Shown here: piece after piece, positions 35,722 to 47,440 of the stretch
Layout of the letters: every line of letters starts with the position of its first letter
Position numbering within the stretch: position 1 is the first letter of the stretch
Origin: Lunularia cruciata
Lineage: Eukaryota > Streptophyta > Marchantiopsida > Lunulariales > Lunulariaceae
Direction of reading: 5' to 3'
NCBI GenBank assembly: GCA_948567375.1
Contig: OX419759.1
Span: forward strand, 59,672,593 to 59,736,592
Length of the DNA stretch: 64,000 bases
Translations under genes and position numbers: made by a program
The notes under the pieces: model-generated
What the model saw: only the letters and a program-made list of their open reading frames with translations
Database searches by the model: none
Told to the model about the DNA's origin: nothing

Positions 35722-37631
35722 TTGTTCACGGGTTCGGTGGCGATGAAACCGAACACAAGTTTTCTGTTACAACCAAAGAAACTCATTCTGCTAGCCAGCC
35801 ACAGGAATTTTGGATCTGCATGTTGACCGAAGTATCTAACATAAGCCCTTGCTAGATACATTTAGTTTAGATTGTGAAAAATACTGTACATTATACTGAA
35901 GCAAATGCTATACTGGTAAGCCAGTGTAGAGCTAGTGGAGGTTTATATATATTATATTAGTATAGGGTGGACACCATTGTAGCTGATGTTATTTGCGGCC
36001 CATCATGTATATTAGGCGGTTAACTGCTGAGGCGATAGCACTCATTATGCTATTCCTGGTACATATCGGTTGGTAGTGTTGTACACAGCCTCTGACGTAA
36101 ACTATGAAATCAATTTTGCTAGCAGTCTTTACCTGTTTATGCTTTAAACACATACCACTGAATGATGACCAACGTACGAGTAACAGCCTTCTGAACTCTG
36201 ATTACGATCAACTTCTGATGTGCGCGCTCTAGTTTCATTGTGTTTCACGTTTGTGTGGTGTAGTTTGGATGATCATGTGATGGAAGAGAGTGGTTGAACG
36301 AGGGTCATGAATGGAGGTTGGACACCTCTAGTTACGAGTATAATCACTTCACTCAACGTATCTTAGGTCAGGTCAATAATTCGCTTACAGAATCCTCGCT
36401 CTGGACGGAATCGAAACGACAGGGATGGTTTGAGCGAGGAAAGAGGTAAACTTTTTCCTGCTAAGAACATGATGCCAGATGGCCGCATTGAAAGCTTATC
36501 GAACAAGTTGAACAGTATCAGCAAACTACCTTCGACATGTGGACAACCACGGAGAATTTTTTGACTCCGACTCACTATATAGCAGTGATCATCATTATCG
36601 TGTTGATGTTTGATACTACTGAACAGTTCTAACTACTCGATCTGAGACATAACGTCGCCTTCCGTGACCTTATTTCCCGGGTTCAGCTCACGTTGTTTGG
36701 TCCCCGGGTTCAGATCATTATGTTGCTGCCGAGCACGTTAGCCATTGGTGTTACTGTGCACCTCGAAACTGTAACCATGGCATTGACTCAGAGCCCAGTT
36801 GTCCTTCACCACTAACCCTATTATCTCCGAGGACCTTGGAGATAAAGTCTCCAAGGTTGTGTTAGGGGTATTCTTCACTCAAACTCTAGAACGTCTGCAT
36901 TTTGCGCTCAGGTCTAAAGCCACCACCCTCCCCGTCAGCCGATATTTCTTATGAAACGACAGATTCCATCTTCCTTTTACGTTCTCAACACATTATGGTT
37001 GTAAGAGAAAGATCTTACCATGTTCGCAGAAGTAAGGCAAATATCCGTCTGTACCACAGTTTTCAGTCAATTTCAAATCTATATGCGACATTTAGAACTC
37101 TATTGAAGAAATCAGGTTGATATCTACAAAATCCAGAATCTGGTGCTCAATCAACGATTTGTGACACGGCAAGTTTGCTAACTTGCACGGTGAGCAGGCA
37201 TGTGACTCCATTTGTTTGTGGATTTTTCGAAGGTGCATCTGATCCGTTGAGCTCCCACCTGTTTACAGAACAACAACTTCTGTACAAATTGCGATGTTTC
37301 CTGCAGAAGCAAAACCAACCTATCAATCACGTATCTGATAGCCTCCAACTTATTGCCTGTTTCGGGTTCCCTGCTTAAAGTGCACTTCAATCTCCTCCCA
37401 TATTGCAGTACGGTGCGCAGGGGGACGACGGAACGCTGGGGTTACTAAAAGGGATTCCAATCGAGTATCTTAGTCCCGATAATAATTAAGAAATCACCTT
37501 TGAGACTCCATATCTCCCGAAGTGACCTTACATACAGCCACATTATGCTTCAAGCTCATAAAGCTGAGTACCAAGTGTCATGTAGGAAGCAAAAAGTCCG
37601 AAAGCCAACTGCCAGACGCTACAGTAGTACG
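35722..37631. other. 3' flank of the F-box gene and intergenic DNA; no gene seen
   Basis: The first few hundred bases are presumably 3' UTR (stop at 35719-35721). CCCGGGTTCAG occurs twice near 36676 and 36702. No coding region is recognised. Confidence 0.4.
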
Positions 37632-37659
37632 GCAAATAGCAAATAGCAAATAGCAAATA
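37632..37659. repeat. 7-bp microsatellite, (GCAAATA) x4
   Basis: Four consecutive perfect units. Confidence 0.95.
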
Positions 37660-37703
37660 GAACATAAAATAGTTCGAACCTTGGGTTCATTCTCACTACA
37701 GTG

Positions 37704-37732
37704 CTTATGCATCCCACCATGGGATGCATAAG
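37704..37732. repeat. perfect hairpin, 13-bp stem and 3-base loop
   Basis: CTTATGCATCCCA, loop CCA, then the exact complement. It is not followed by a T run, so there is no reason to call it a terminator. Confidence 0.9.
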
Positions 37733-37805
37733 TTGCCTAACATATATTCTCATCAAGAGAAAGCTCAAGAAGAAGGTGAGCAAACCGGAAGGTGAATGTC
37801 GTCCT

Positions 37806-37869
37806 CGTGACATCTTCCTAACTCGCGGTTCGAGTCAGGAAGATGTCACGACTGACTCGAACCGCGAGT
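37806..37869. repeat. interleaved inverted repeats A-B-A'-B'
   Basis: A (37806-37819, CGTGACATCTTCCT) pairs with A' (37837-37850). B (37821-37837, ACTCGCGGTTCGAGTCA) pairs with B' (37853-37869). The order A-B-A'-B' means both stems could coexist only as a pseudoknot, or alternate. All four arms are perfect, so the structure is recent or maintained. Confidence 0.92.
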
Positions 37870-40051
37870 CAGGGGTTTACAGGTTATCTTCAAGTGATGC
37901 ATCAAGCATGCATTTACGGTAGCAGACAGATGGGCTTCCTCGTATTGTGAGACTGCTTCACATCGTGCCATCATCAGAAGAGAAGAATCTATCAATGAAG
38001 TTCCTATCTTCCCTAAACTCATACTCTATCTATTCTAAGAATGGACGGTGATTCTAAACCTTGTTTATTCTAGCTCAATCATATAACCAACACGTCTCAG
38101 GGATCCTGGTGTACACTGTAAACTCTCCCCGAATTCAAGGTCCTCGACACCATCGCATGCTATTTGCTGCTGGGAAACTTTCTGTGCACCTAACAGTCAC
38201 TTATCTCTCTCTGGAAACGCACTCGGATTCACATAGTATGTACCTGGTCCCCACAAACATAGGAGAAACCCGGTCTGTTTCTGGATTTACTTTATTTACT
38301 TCCTTGGGCTCACGGATCCTCTAGACTGACTAGCCCATACACACAGACGTCCTGTAACTATGCCACGTAAATTTCAACGGGAAGACGAATCGAAATTATT
38401 CTGCGATCTTGCTAATAGACCAAGGCTTCCAATGAGAAGGCTAGGAGGAACATTTGAACTCAGGCCAACAAAGTGGTGTCCAGAAATTAAATTCATGAGG
38501 CTACAAACTAGTCTTCTGATCTGCCTGTAGATTTAAAAGTTTACAAGCAAATTTGTTGCTTCTAGGAAGTTAACTTTTCTCTGCCTAGTCTGCATGCATA
38601 TCAGCATAGCTCTGCCTGCCACCTCCACGAAGTGGCGCCCCACCACTCTCAGATGGCATTGCCATGGCCAACAAAGAAGCCTAATCCTGGCAATACTGGA
38701 AGTCCTCAAACAGCAAAAGGGCCACCAAGTTTGATCCATTGATAGCTTTGATGAAGTTGCATTGTTCAGCAACCTACCGGGGCAAGTTCTCTATAAGTGA
38801 CACATGCGGTGAATAACGCAGTAGTGGAACACTCGTTCCACTGCATGCATACTTCATCCTAAAGTATTATTTTGGGGGATATCAATTAATACGTGAAGGA
38901 ACTTGAATTCCTTGAAAATGTTACAGGTACCCGTCAACTGACAGCAGCCACGTACCAGACGTCTAAGAGGAGGTTGTCGCTGAAATAGTGGAGAACTCAC
39001 GGAGGACAGAGCCTAAATTCTTCGGGCAGGACAATAGACATTTCATGTGGGATGGATGGTATTCAAGCTTGAAGACATGAATTCTTCCCCTACATGAACC
39101 GCCTTACTTCTAGATCTCCTGTCAGCTCGTACATGCCTGATGTTGACTTAGGCGCCAGATTGAGAATCTGTAGCTGATTCCAGGCTAGTAAGAGTAATAA
39201 AGCATTCATAGATAGTGGAAGGGTAAACAAACTCCACACAAAGTTGATGCTGTGGTCATTTTCCGTAGGAACTCAAATTTGCTTTTTAGTGTTCACTATA
39301 AATTTCATCCGGGGCGGGCGGGGGGGGGGGGGGTGGGTGGGGGTGGGGGGGGAGGGTGGCGAACAAGCTTAGCTATTATTATTTGGTTCTAGAGATGGGT
39401 GATATTAGCTACCTTAACTGGAATGTATAATTACGTTGATCTATATGTTGATATTATGATACTATCCACCTATGCAACGATATCAAAATGATGTATCACT
39501 CTACAAACTTGAACATTTGGCCAAAGCACACAAAAGTATGGTTCTACAATTTCTATATCTTCTTCCACTATCTATGTTCACAATCCCACAAAGATCAAGA
39601 TTTCTCCTACTCAAGTTCCCAGACAGGATCTTGTAGTTTTCATGGAGGCTCTTTAGCTTTCCAAATTTAATACTTTGGAGGTTCTTCATTAGACTTTCTT
39701 GACATGCAGACACAACGCTCCACTAGACTACGAGATACAACACATTTACTTAAGAATGAAAAGTTGTGTTAACAATGTTACTGACATTAGTGGGTGTTAG
39801 CACTCCTTTTACGTTACAAATTGTTTGTGACTTCATCTAGTAGAATACAAGATTGATCCTCCTCAGTTTGGCATCATCAGCTATAGAATTGCCAACCCTT
39901 AAACTTCGTGAGTCTTGAAGTTCATGATCTTCTTTACAAGGAGGTGAAATCGAGTCGTGGATGCTCTCGAGCACTTCAACAAATAGACTCAATACTTGTG
40001 ACTTTCAATTGGAGCTCATGAGCAGGTCACCAAGATCCCTTCTTGATAATT
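37870..40051. other. intergenic; only a G-rich tract stands out
   Basis: No recognisable gene in this stretch. The G-rich tract is listed separately. Confidence 0.4.
39311..39359 (+). repeat. G-rich tract with quadruplex-forming potential
   Basis: Nearly all G for 49 bases, with G runs of 3 to about 16 broken by single C, T or A. It has far more than four GGG runs, so the plus strand could form G-quadruplexes. It may also mark a slippage-prone or uncertain assembly point. Confidence 0.9.
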
Positions 40052-40057
40052 GACAAT

Positions 40058-40436
40058 TGTTGGAAAACCAGGCCTGAGAACTCTCGTAACAGCATATTAT
40101 AAACCCCATTAATCAAACATCAAGGACAACAATAAATAACGTGGTTCGCTTCCTGTCCCGGAAGCTACCTCCACGAGCTGAAACACACTCACACGCTCAG
40201 ATATATACACATATATGTATATATGTGATAGTTCCTCATCACTTTCATCCTGCTAGAGACCTCAATATTGACTCGCGGTACTTCCTTAATATTTACCACT
40301 CAAGGTCTCTCGTCAATATTATCCTCTTGCATACTCTACTGAGTACCAAATTATCACCCTAACTTTAAGGCACGTTCCGCTCCTGGTTGAGGGAGTTCTT
40401 CAAGGTGAACACTCGATTAGCAAGCCAAACAAAACA
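40058..40436 (-). repeat. copia 3' LTR (left)
   Basis: Plus-strand text begins TGTTGGAAAACCAGG and ends AACAAAACA. It contains an alternating ATATA-rich block (about 40200-40230) where a TATA box would be expected. Paired with 45647-46025. Confidence 0.92.
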
Positions 40437-42961
40437 ATCTCCACTTTTTGCTTGTATGAGCCATATTATCCCCGAGAGCATTATCCCCCAGAGCGACATT
40501 GAAGGTTAAGCAAGTTCATGCATAACCTGAACTTCTCAGGTTTAGTCAACATATAAGCTGCATTCACCTCTATGCAAATCTTTTGCAAATTAATCTCACC
40601 ATTTGTCACAGTTTCCTTGATAAATTGATGTCTCACATCAATATGCTTTGTCCTTGAATGATATATTTGATTCTTGGCCAAGTGAATAGAGCTCTGGCTA
40701 TCAAAAGAAAGTCAGTGCTTCATATTAGGGAGTCTTGCATCCTTGGCTGATCTTTATAGCCATATTGCCTCTTTAGCAGCCTCAGTTGTTGCCATATATT
40801 CTGCCTCTGTAGTAGAAAGAGCAACAGAAGATTGGAGAGTAAACTTCCAACTTACTACACCATCAACAAGTGTAAAAATTAATCCTGTTGTAGACCTTCT
40901 CTTATCCAAGTCCCCTGCAGAATCAGAATCTATATGCCATGTGATTCCTCTTTCTTGGTCCTTCTCCGCATCAAAGACAATGTAATATTTATAGTCCCTT
41001 TCAAGTAACAAAATATCCACTTCACAACTTCCCAATGTTGTTTCCTTGATTTGCCATACATCATCTCACCATACTCACAACATATGAGGTGTCTTGTCTA
41101 GTGCATACCATAGCATACGTTAAATCCCAACAGCACTAGCATAAGGAATATTTGACATAAATTTTCTTTCCTCCTCATTTGATGGACATTGCTCCAATTA
41201 TATCTTGAAATAACTTGCCATTATAGAGCTCACTGGTTTGCATTCTCCATGCCAAAAACATGCAAGTAGTTTCACCAAATACCTCCTTTGAGATACCCAC
41301 AACTTTCCCTTGCTCCTGTCCCCAGTGGATTTCAATTCCCAAAAACCCTCTTTGAAGAACCCAAGTCCTTCATATCAAACTCCTTACCAAGTTGTGCTCT
41401 CAATTTCTCCACCTCAACCATATCCTCCATAGCAATCAACATATCATCTACATACGGAACCAATAAAATTAAATAAAATACTCTAGGTCATGTAGCTTCT
41501 CGTGTACACACAACAATCTGACACACTTTTGCTGTATCCATGCTTCAACATGAAAGCATCAAATTTCATGTACCAAAGTCTTGGACTTTGCTTCAGTCCA
41601 TATAAAGACTTTTGTAACTTGCAGACTAGGTTCTCATTCTTTGGTACCACAAAACCTTCAGGTTTGATGCATGTAAATCTCCTCCTTCAATTCTTCATGT
41701 AAAATGCAGTGGTAGCATCTAGTTTCTCCAACTCCAAGTTAAGCAACACAACTATTGCCAACAATGCATGATTTGAAGAGATTTTTACTATTGGTGAAAA
41801 AAATCATTGAAGTCAATATCTTCTTTTTGGTTATAACCCTTTGCTACAAGTCTTGCTTTGTATCAATTTCCACCTGTTTTTGGAATTCCTTCCTTCCTTC
41901 CTCCAAAACATCCATCTACAACCAATTGCTTTCTTTCCCATAGGCTAATTTTGCAAGTCTCCAAGTTTGGTTCTGGCCAATGAATTCATCACCTCTTCCA
42001 TTGCACGGTGCCATCTGTGCCACGCTTGATCTTGCATTGCCTCCTTATATGAAGAAGGCTCACCATTCTTTGTAAGAAGAGCATAAGCTACAAATGAATT
42101 ATTAAAGCTCTTTGGTGACCTTCTATCCTTATTTGGATACCTACTTTCATGTATAACTTTTGGACTTTGCTCTTCCGATGGTTCACTTGGTAGATCTACA
42201 AGATGTTAGATGTCTTCACTTCCAACATCAAACTCTATCTTAAGAACATCTGACTGAATTTCTTTTCTTTTCTTTTGATATAGTAATCATCTCCTACTCT
42301 GATAAAAAACTCCATCCCTACTTACAACAAGGAATTTTTTTTGGATCCCATAATCTATATCCCTTTGTATCCTTCTCATATCCCAAGATTATACATTTTC
42401 TAGATTTGGGATGTAACTTTGTCCTTTGTTCTTGTTGAATATGAACATAAGATATGCATCCAAACATTCTAAGTGAAGAGTAATCAACATGCCTACCTGT
42501 GCATTTTTCCATAAATGTCTTGCACTCAATAGCAATAGAGGGAGAAATGGCTATCAAATGATAAGCTTTATTTACAACTCCTGCCCAAAAGCTCTTCTCC
42601 AATCTGGCGTTGCTTAACATACCTCCTGTTTCCTCCAAGAGTGGTATGATTTATCTGCTCTGTCACACCATTTTTTTGAGGGGTACCTAATATGGTAAAG
42701 TGATGAATTATCCCTTCACTTTAAAACATCTATCAAACTCTCCAGATTTGTGTTCTCCACCATTATCAAATCTCAAACACTTCACCTTTTGTTCCAATTT
42801 GTTTCTCCATCATCACCTTCCATTGTTGAAGTTTAAGAAGATCTCTAATTTTTGCTTGATAGTGTACACCCATACTCTGGTACTCAACCAAAGAGTAGAG
42901 TACTGGTAGAGTACTCAACCAAAGATACAAAATATAATGCTCCAGATTTTGATGCTACAAG

Positions 42962-43342
42962 TGTAACAATATGGAGTTTAGCGACAAAGTTAGTAGGGCT
43001 AATGAAGTAGCAAATAAGTCAAATTAGCCTTGAATATTCTAGAAGTATCTAGGAAGTTTCTTGGGAAGCTTCTTGGGAAGCTTCTTGGCTAGCTTAGCTT
43101 GCACTCCAAGTAGGTGACTTTTAGAAGGAAACTTCTTGAAAAGCTTCCCAATTAACTTGGCTTGCACTCCAAGAAAGTGGCTCAAAGAATCTTCTTGAGA
43201 AGCTTCTCAAGAGCCTTGTATGATCCCTATAAATACAAGAGCCAAAGGTCATGCTAGGCAAGCAGAGTTTTCCCACATTCAAATGTCCCAATGTGAGTTT
43301 CCATTCTTCTATTTCTCTCCTCGGTCTCGGTCTTTTACAACA
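42962..43342 (+). repeat. gypsy-type solo-like LTR inserted in copia integrase
   Basis: Starts TGTAACAATATGGAGTTTAGC and ends TTTTACAACA, with a TATAAAT box near 43230. It has the same family features as the segments at 10508-10973 (opposite orientation) and 21178-21657. Copia sequence resumes on both sides, and no gypsy coding region is attached, so a solo LTR left by LTR-LTR recombination is the simplest reading. I did not find a clean target duplication (ACAAG left, GCAAG a few bases into the right flank). Confidence 0.75.
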
Positions 43343-44280
43343 GGTGCAAGGCCCCAAATATAAGAATGCACATAGTCTAAATACCTTTTGTGCAATGAAC
43401 TCCTATGGAAAAGCTTACCCTTTGTTGTTTCTTTCATATTGCACAATACTCACAAAATTTTAACTTACAACTTTTAAGGCCCATCCTAAGTTGTTGCTTG
43501 GATAATTCACTTAGACCTCTTTCACTTATATGACCAAAACGTAGGTGTCATAAGTGAGTGATATCTTCCTTTTCAGAAATAGTAGTTGCCTCTCCTCCTG
43601 TAATGGTATATCCAACCAACTGATAAAGATTTCCTATCTTCTTGCATTTCATTACAACCAATGCTCCTTTTGATACCTTGAGTGTTCCAATTTTTGCTCC
43701 CCAACTCCAACCATTTGTGTCCAAAGTACCAAATGATATCAAATTTTTCCTTAACTCATGAACATGCCTCACATCAGCAAGATTACTCAAAACACCCTCA
43801 AACATCTTAATGCATATTGTACCAATGCCAATAGCTTTACAAGCCAAGTTGTACCCCAAAATTACAAATCCTCCATTGAATGATTTGTACTCATAAATCC
43901 ACTTTCTATTTAGGCACATATGGTAAGAGCAACCTGAGTCCAATATCCATGACTCCTCACATTTATCTTTATTTTGGGTAACACATTAAACATCATCCTT
44001 AGATCCAAATGACTCACAATACTTGCTTGATCTGAAAGTTGAGCTTTATCCTTGTTGGACTCAAGCCTCTTGCTATTACTATCCTTCTTGAAATGTCCAA
44101 CCTTCACACAAATCCAGCACTTGCCTTTGGAGCCTCCAAGTCTAGACTTGGAGCTTGACTTACTCCTGATCTGATCTCTATCTCTTACTTATTTTCTTGG
44201 TTGAGTCTTTTTTGCATCTCATTGGACAATAATGTTGAAGTGACTTCCTCAAAGTTTATATTATCCTTCCAATATAAAAC

Positions 44281-45070
44281 AAAAAAGGCGACCGCGTAGG
44301 AAAAATGAAGGATGAGAAGACCCTATCAAGCCGTACAAGGGAGAGACAAAAAAGGTAACATGGGGCTAAGCCCCAATAGAGTCTGTATGAGAAATCTGCC
44401 CTACCGCACCTAAGATATCCGAGCTATGCAAGTCGTACGGTCTACACACAACTGGAGCATCCGAAGAAACATCACCTAATGTGATTGCTCTCCTATGGAT
44501 TGCACTAGCCACTGCCCTCTGTAGAGCAATGGACACACACTGTCTAAAATATGCTACAAAGTATGAGAGTGAGAGTGGTACCCCCTATCGCCTAACATGA
44601 TAAGCTCTCGCGCACTCCCTGACAAATGTGTCAAATGCCATGTCCATCGCTCCATATAACTCCAAGGCTAGAGGAACAAAGAGGTGACCTCGCTGCATGC
44701 CTCTATACTTGGAGACCTTGCGACCTGCTGCTGCACTTGCCGCCCATCCAGGGGGATGGGTAATCACTCCCTCCGAAACTGTATCCCGCGTAGGGTCTGT
44801 GACCATGACATCCGCTACTGTCACCTGATCATCTCGGACCAAGTATAAGTCTGCCCTGACACATGTCATCTGCAAAGCATAAGAACGCTCCCTCCAAGCC
44901 AAGTATCCACTCTCTCACGCCATAGCAAACACTATGTCTCTAAAGGCATCATGGGTAGCTATCCTCTGTCCTCCAAAAGGACACCGTGTCATGTGGACCG
45001 CCGCTGCATCTAATGTAGAACCACACTCACAAGTGAGTAGTGAAGATGCAGATGGGTGGACCAAACCTAG
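44281..45070 (-). mobile_element. LINE 3' fragment inserted in copia gag
   Basis: On the minus strand, from about 45070: a Cys/His motif region, CECGSTLDAAAVHMTRCPFG then RIATHDAFRDIVFAMA, continuing in the same frame past one TGA (near 44908) to LAWRERSYALQ, VRADLYLVRDDQVTVADVMV, TDPTRDTVSEG and ALELYGAMDMAFDTFVRECA, with a stop at about 44585. From memory this CxCG...HxxxC...HD-x-xRD arrangement lies downstream of the reverse transcriptase in some plant and protist LINEs. The untranslated tail (44584-44281) ends with the ~95-base segment also found at 52867, 54553 and 56760. The fragment is 5'-truncated, lacks endonuclease and reverse transcriptase, and splits copia gag into two parts. Confidence 0.7.
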
Positions 45071-45632
45071 GTTGGAGAAAAGAGTTGTGACAAAATGCTC
45101 ATATGATGGAGAAAGTGAAGTCAATGACAATATTGCCTTATACTCCTCTTCTAACTTAACCTCAATGCTCATTAACTTACAAATGATTTTGTGGAAAGCA
45201 TTGAGGTGCTCCATAATACTCTGGCCTTCCTTCATCTGCAACATATACAACTTTTGTTTAATATATAATTGATTATTCAAGAAACTGGTCATATAGAGAC
45301 TCCCTAGTTTGGCACACAGTTTTGGTGCAAAGTTTTGATTCATAACATTGTATAACACCTCATCAACAGGTTCAACCAAGTAATGCTGATAGCTCTGAGA
45401 TTGGCATCCTCACATTCCTCATCACTTTTGTCCTCAGGTCTTTTCCCTTGTGCTATGTGTAGCCCTCGTTGGACAAGTAGTTCCCCACCTTTAGTTGCCA
45501 ATGCCCAAAGTTGTGCTTTCCATCAAACTTCTCTATTACAAATTTAGCATTTGATATTGATATCACCCATGCCATTGCAGTGTGCTCACTTCTGGACCCA
45601 CTTCACAACACCCTCTTCTTCGGACCAATCTT

Positions 45633-45644
45633 GGTCCGATACCA
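45633..45644 (-). other. copia primer-binding site
   Basis: TGGTATCGGACC on the minus strand, two bases inside the 5' LTR. It resembles the TGGTATCAGAGC site, complementary to initiator tRNA-Met, usual in plant copia elements. Confidence 0.8.
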
Positions 45645-45646
45645 AT

Positions 45647-46025
45647 TGTTGGAAAAACCAGGCCTGAAAACTCCCCTTTGCAGCATATCATAAACGCCAT
45701 TAATCAAACATCAAGGACAACAAGAAATACCGTGGTTCACTTCCTATCCCGGTAGCTACCTCCACGGCTGAAACAGACTCACACCCAACAGTTTATTACT
45801 CGCTGCTCATATATATATATATAATGTGATAGTTCCTCATCACTTTCATCCTGCGGGACTTCTTGAATATTTACCACTCGAAGTCTCTCGTCAATATTGA
45901 CCTCTTGAATACTCTACTGAGTACCAAATTATCACCCTAACTTTAAAGGCAGGTTCCGCTCCTGGTTGAGGCAGCCTTCAAGGTGAACACTCAATCAAAA
46001 CTCGAATAGCAAACCAAACACAACA
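45647..46025 (-). repeat. copia 5' LTR (right)
   Basis: Plus-strand text begins TGTTGGAAAAACCAGG and ends AAACACAACA. Equal in length to the left LTR with scattered substitutions and compensating small indels. Confidence 0.92.
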
Positions 46026-46031
46026 GACAAT

Positions 46032-47440
46032 GTCTATATTGTAAGACAGTGGAAGTGCAAAATTGCAATTTTATCAATAAAACCATATTATGATATTTCA
46101 GACTAGGTGTTGGATCCTAAAAAATATATTTTACAGTTGATTATTGGTACATTCATCTTCTCTTGATAGTTACAGTACACTTATTACATTAAGACGTTCA
46201 ATCCCCCAAAATAAAAAACATCAAACTTATCAAATAATAATGTCAAATCTGCTTATATACAAAGTCTTTGTGAAATCTGTTTGACAGATATAAAGATAAG
46301 TTTGTCAATAAAGTCCATCAAATTTGCGTATGTTAATAAGCACCAATGAGAATTACAACACGTTCTATAGACCGCACGAATATCATCATAGACATGGGAT
46401 CTTAAGTTTCTCAAGATACTGAAACTGTCTCAAAATACCCGTTTGTGCAAAATGCATAAACGGGTTGTTGGAATTCTTCAAGATCCGTGATTATCGAGCA
46501 AAATGTAAATAAGATTGAACTCAGAGAGAAACTCAGAGGAACAATTTAAACGCTTTTTCCTGTCGAGGTATGGATTGGAAAGAGAAAAGAGTTTGAAATC
46601 AGTGTGTCGTGGGGTCCAATGGCAGCGTGCGTATCGATGCGTTTCTTCGCTATGTTGTCCACCCAGATTACTGTCCTACGGTGGCCTCAGAAATTACCAT
46701 ATATGTACCCACCCCAGAAACTTCGATCTTCCATCGTGGATCTTCCAGGTACGTATAACAAGATCTACACTACTTCTACTCGTCGAGAGCTAAAAAGAGC
46801 CCCATGTATCCAGGAAATCAAATCAACTCGTACCTCAAAATTGTTGAGTATCGTCATCTTGAACCTGAGATATCTCTATCTTGCGTAGTAATTTAGACAT
46901 ATGCACAAATAGAAGGTGTTTGGTTACAAATCTTCCTCTTTATTCTTTATTCAGTTTCGGAATGTGGAATATAATAACATTCCAATCGGTGACAATGATT
47001 TATTTCAGTTATTATATGTCTTTCTTTCTGGTATGTATTGCGCACATTTATGTGCGTAAATCTTTTGGAAGTTCTTTTATCTGAGATTTCAGGTGCAAAA
47101 TATAGAAAGCCATATGGACAGGAATGCAGCGGTAAGATCTGCTTTTCGTGCTACGTGATTCAATGTGACAGGAGTTAATGGAGCGTTATCAAGCGACAAT
47201 TACAACGGCGCGCTGGTGAGAATAATTTTCATTAGTTTAGGTGTCTCCTTTACAATGGATCTTCGTCTTTTCGTCAGTGCGTACAAGTTTGTGCGGAAAA
47301 GATTACTCTGAACCACTCTGGACAAGGATTTGGTTACTGCCATGTAAAAGTGTGCATGTTGCTTCACGGATCCTAAGGTTTAAAAACTTGTGTGAAATCT
47401 CTTATAACTTCTTCTATAGTTGATAAATATTGAAATTGCA
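46032..47440. other. spacer between two copia elements; no gene seen
   Basis: Overlapping open frames at 46515-46888 on the plus strand do not match a family I know, and I see no splice or start context that favours one of them. Confidence 0.4.

Larger units (their letters stand above)
40058..46025 (-). mobile_element. Ty1/copia retrotransposon, full structure, decayed
   Basis: Two LTRs of equal length (379 bp) bound it, and GACAAT occurs on both flanks (40052-40057 and 46026-46031) as a target duplication. A primer-binding site complementary to initiator tRNA-Met type sequence (TGGTATCGGACC on the minus strand, 45644-45633) sits just inside the right LTR. Minus-strand parts, right to left: gag (about 45379-44100, ending in a zinc-knuckle-like region), protease (about 43943 onward), integrase (its later part about 42638-42318), reverse transcriptase (about 42300-41050), RNase H (about 41035-40754) and the C-terminal end to about 40481. 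Order and motifs are Ty1/copia. The LTRs are roughly 85-90% alike by eye, so it is not young. The interior is broken in many places and has received a gypsy-type LTR and a LINE fragment. Confidence 0.92.

Noticed and set aside
37704-37732. Intrinsic transcription terminator
   Set aside because: Perfect hairpin but no T run, and bacterial-type termination is not expected in plant nuclear DNA.
46515-46888. Two overlapping plus-strand frames between copia elements
   Set aside because: Neither resembles a known family and they exclude each other; insufficient support.
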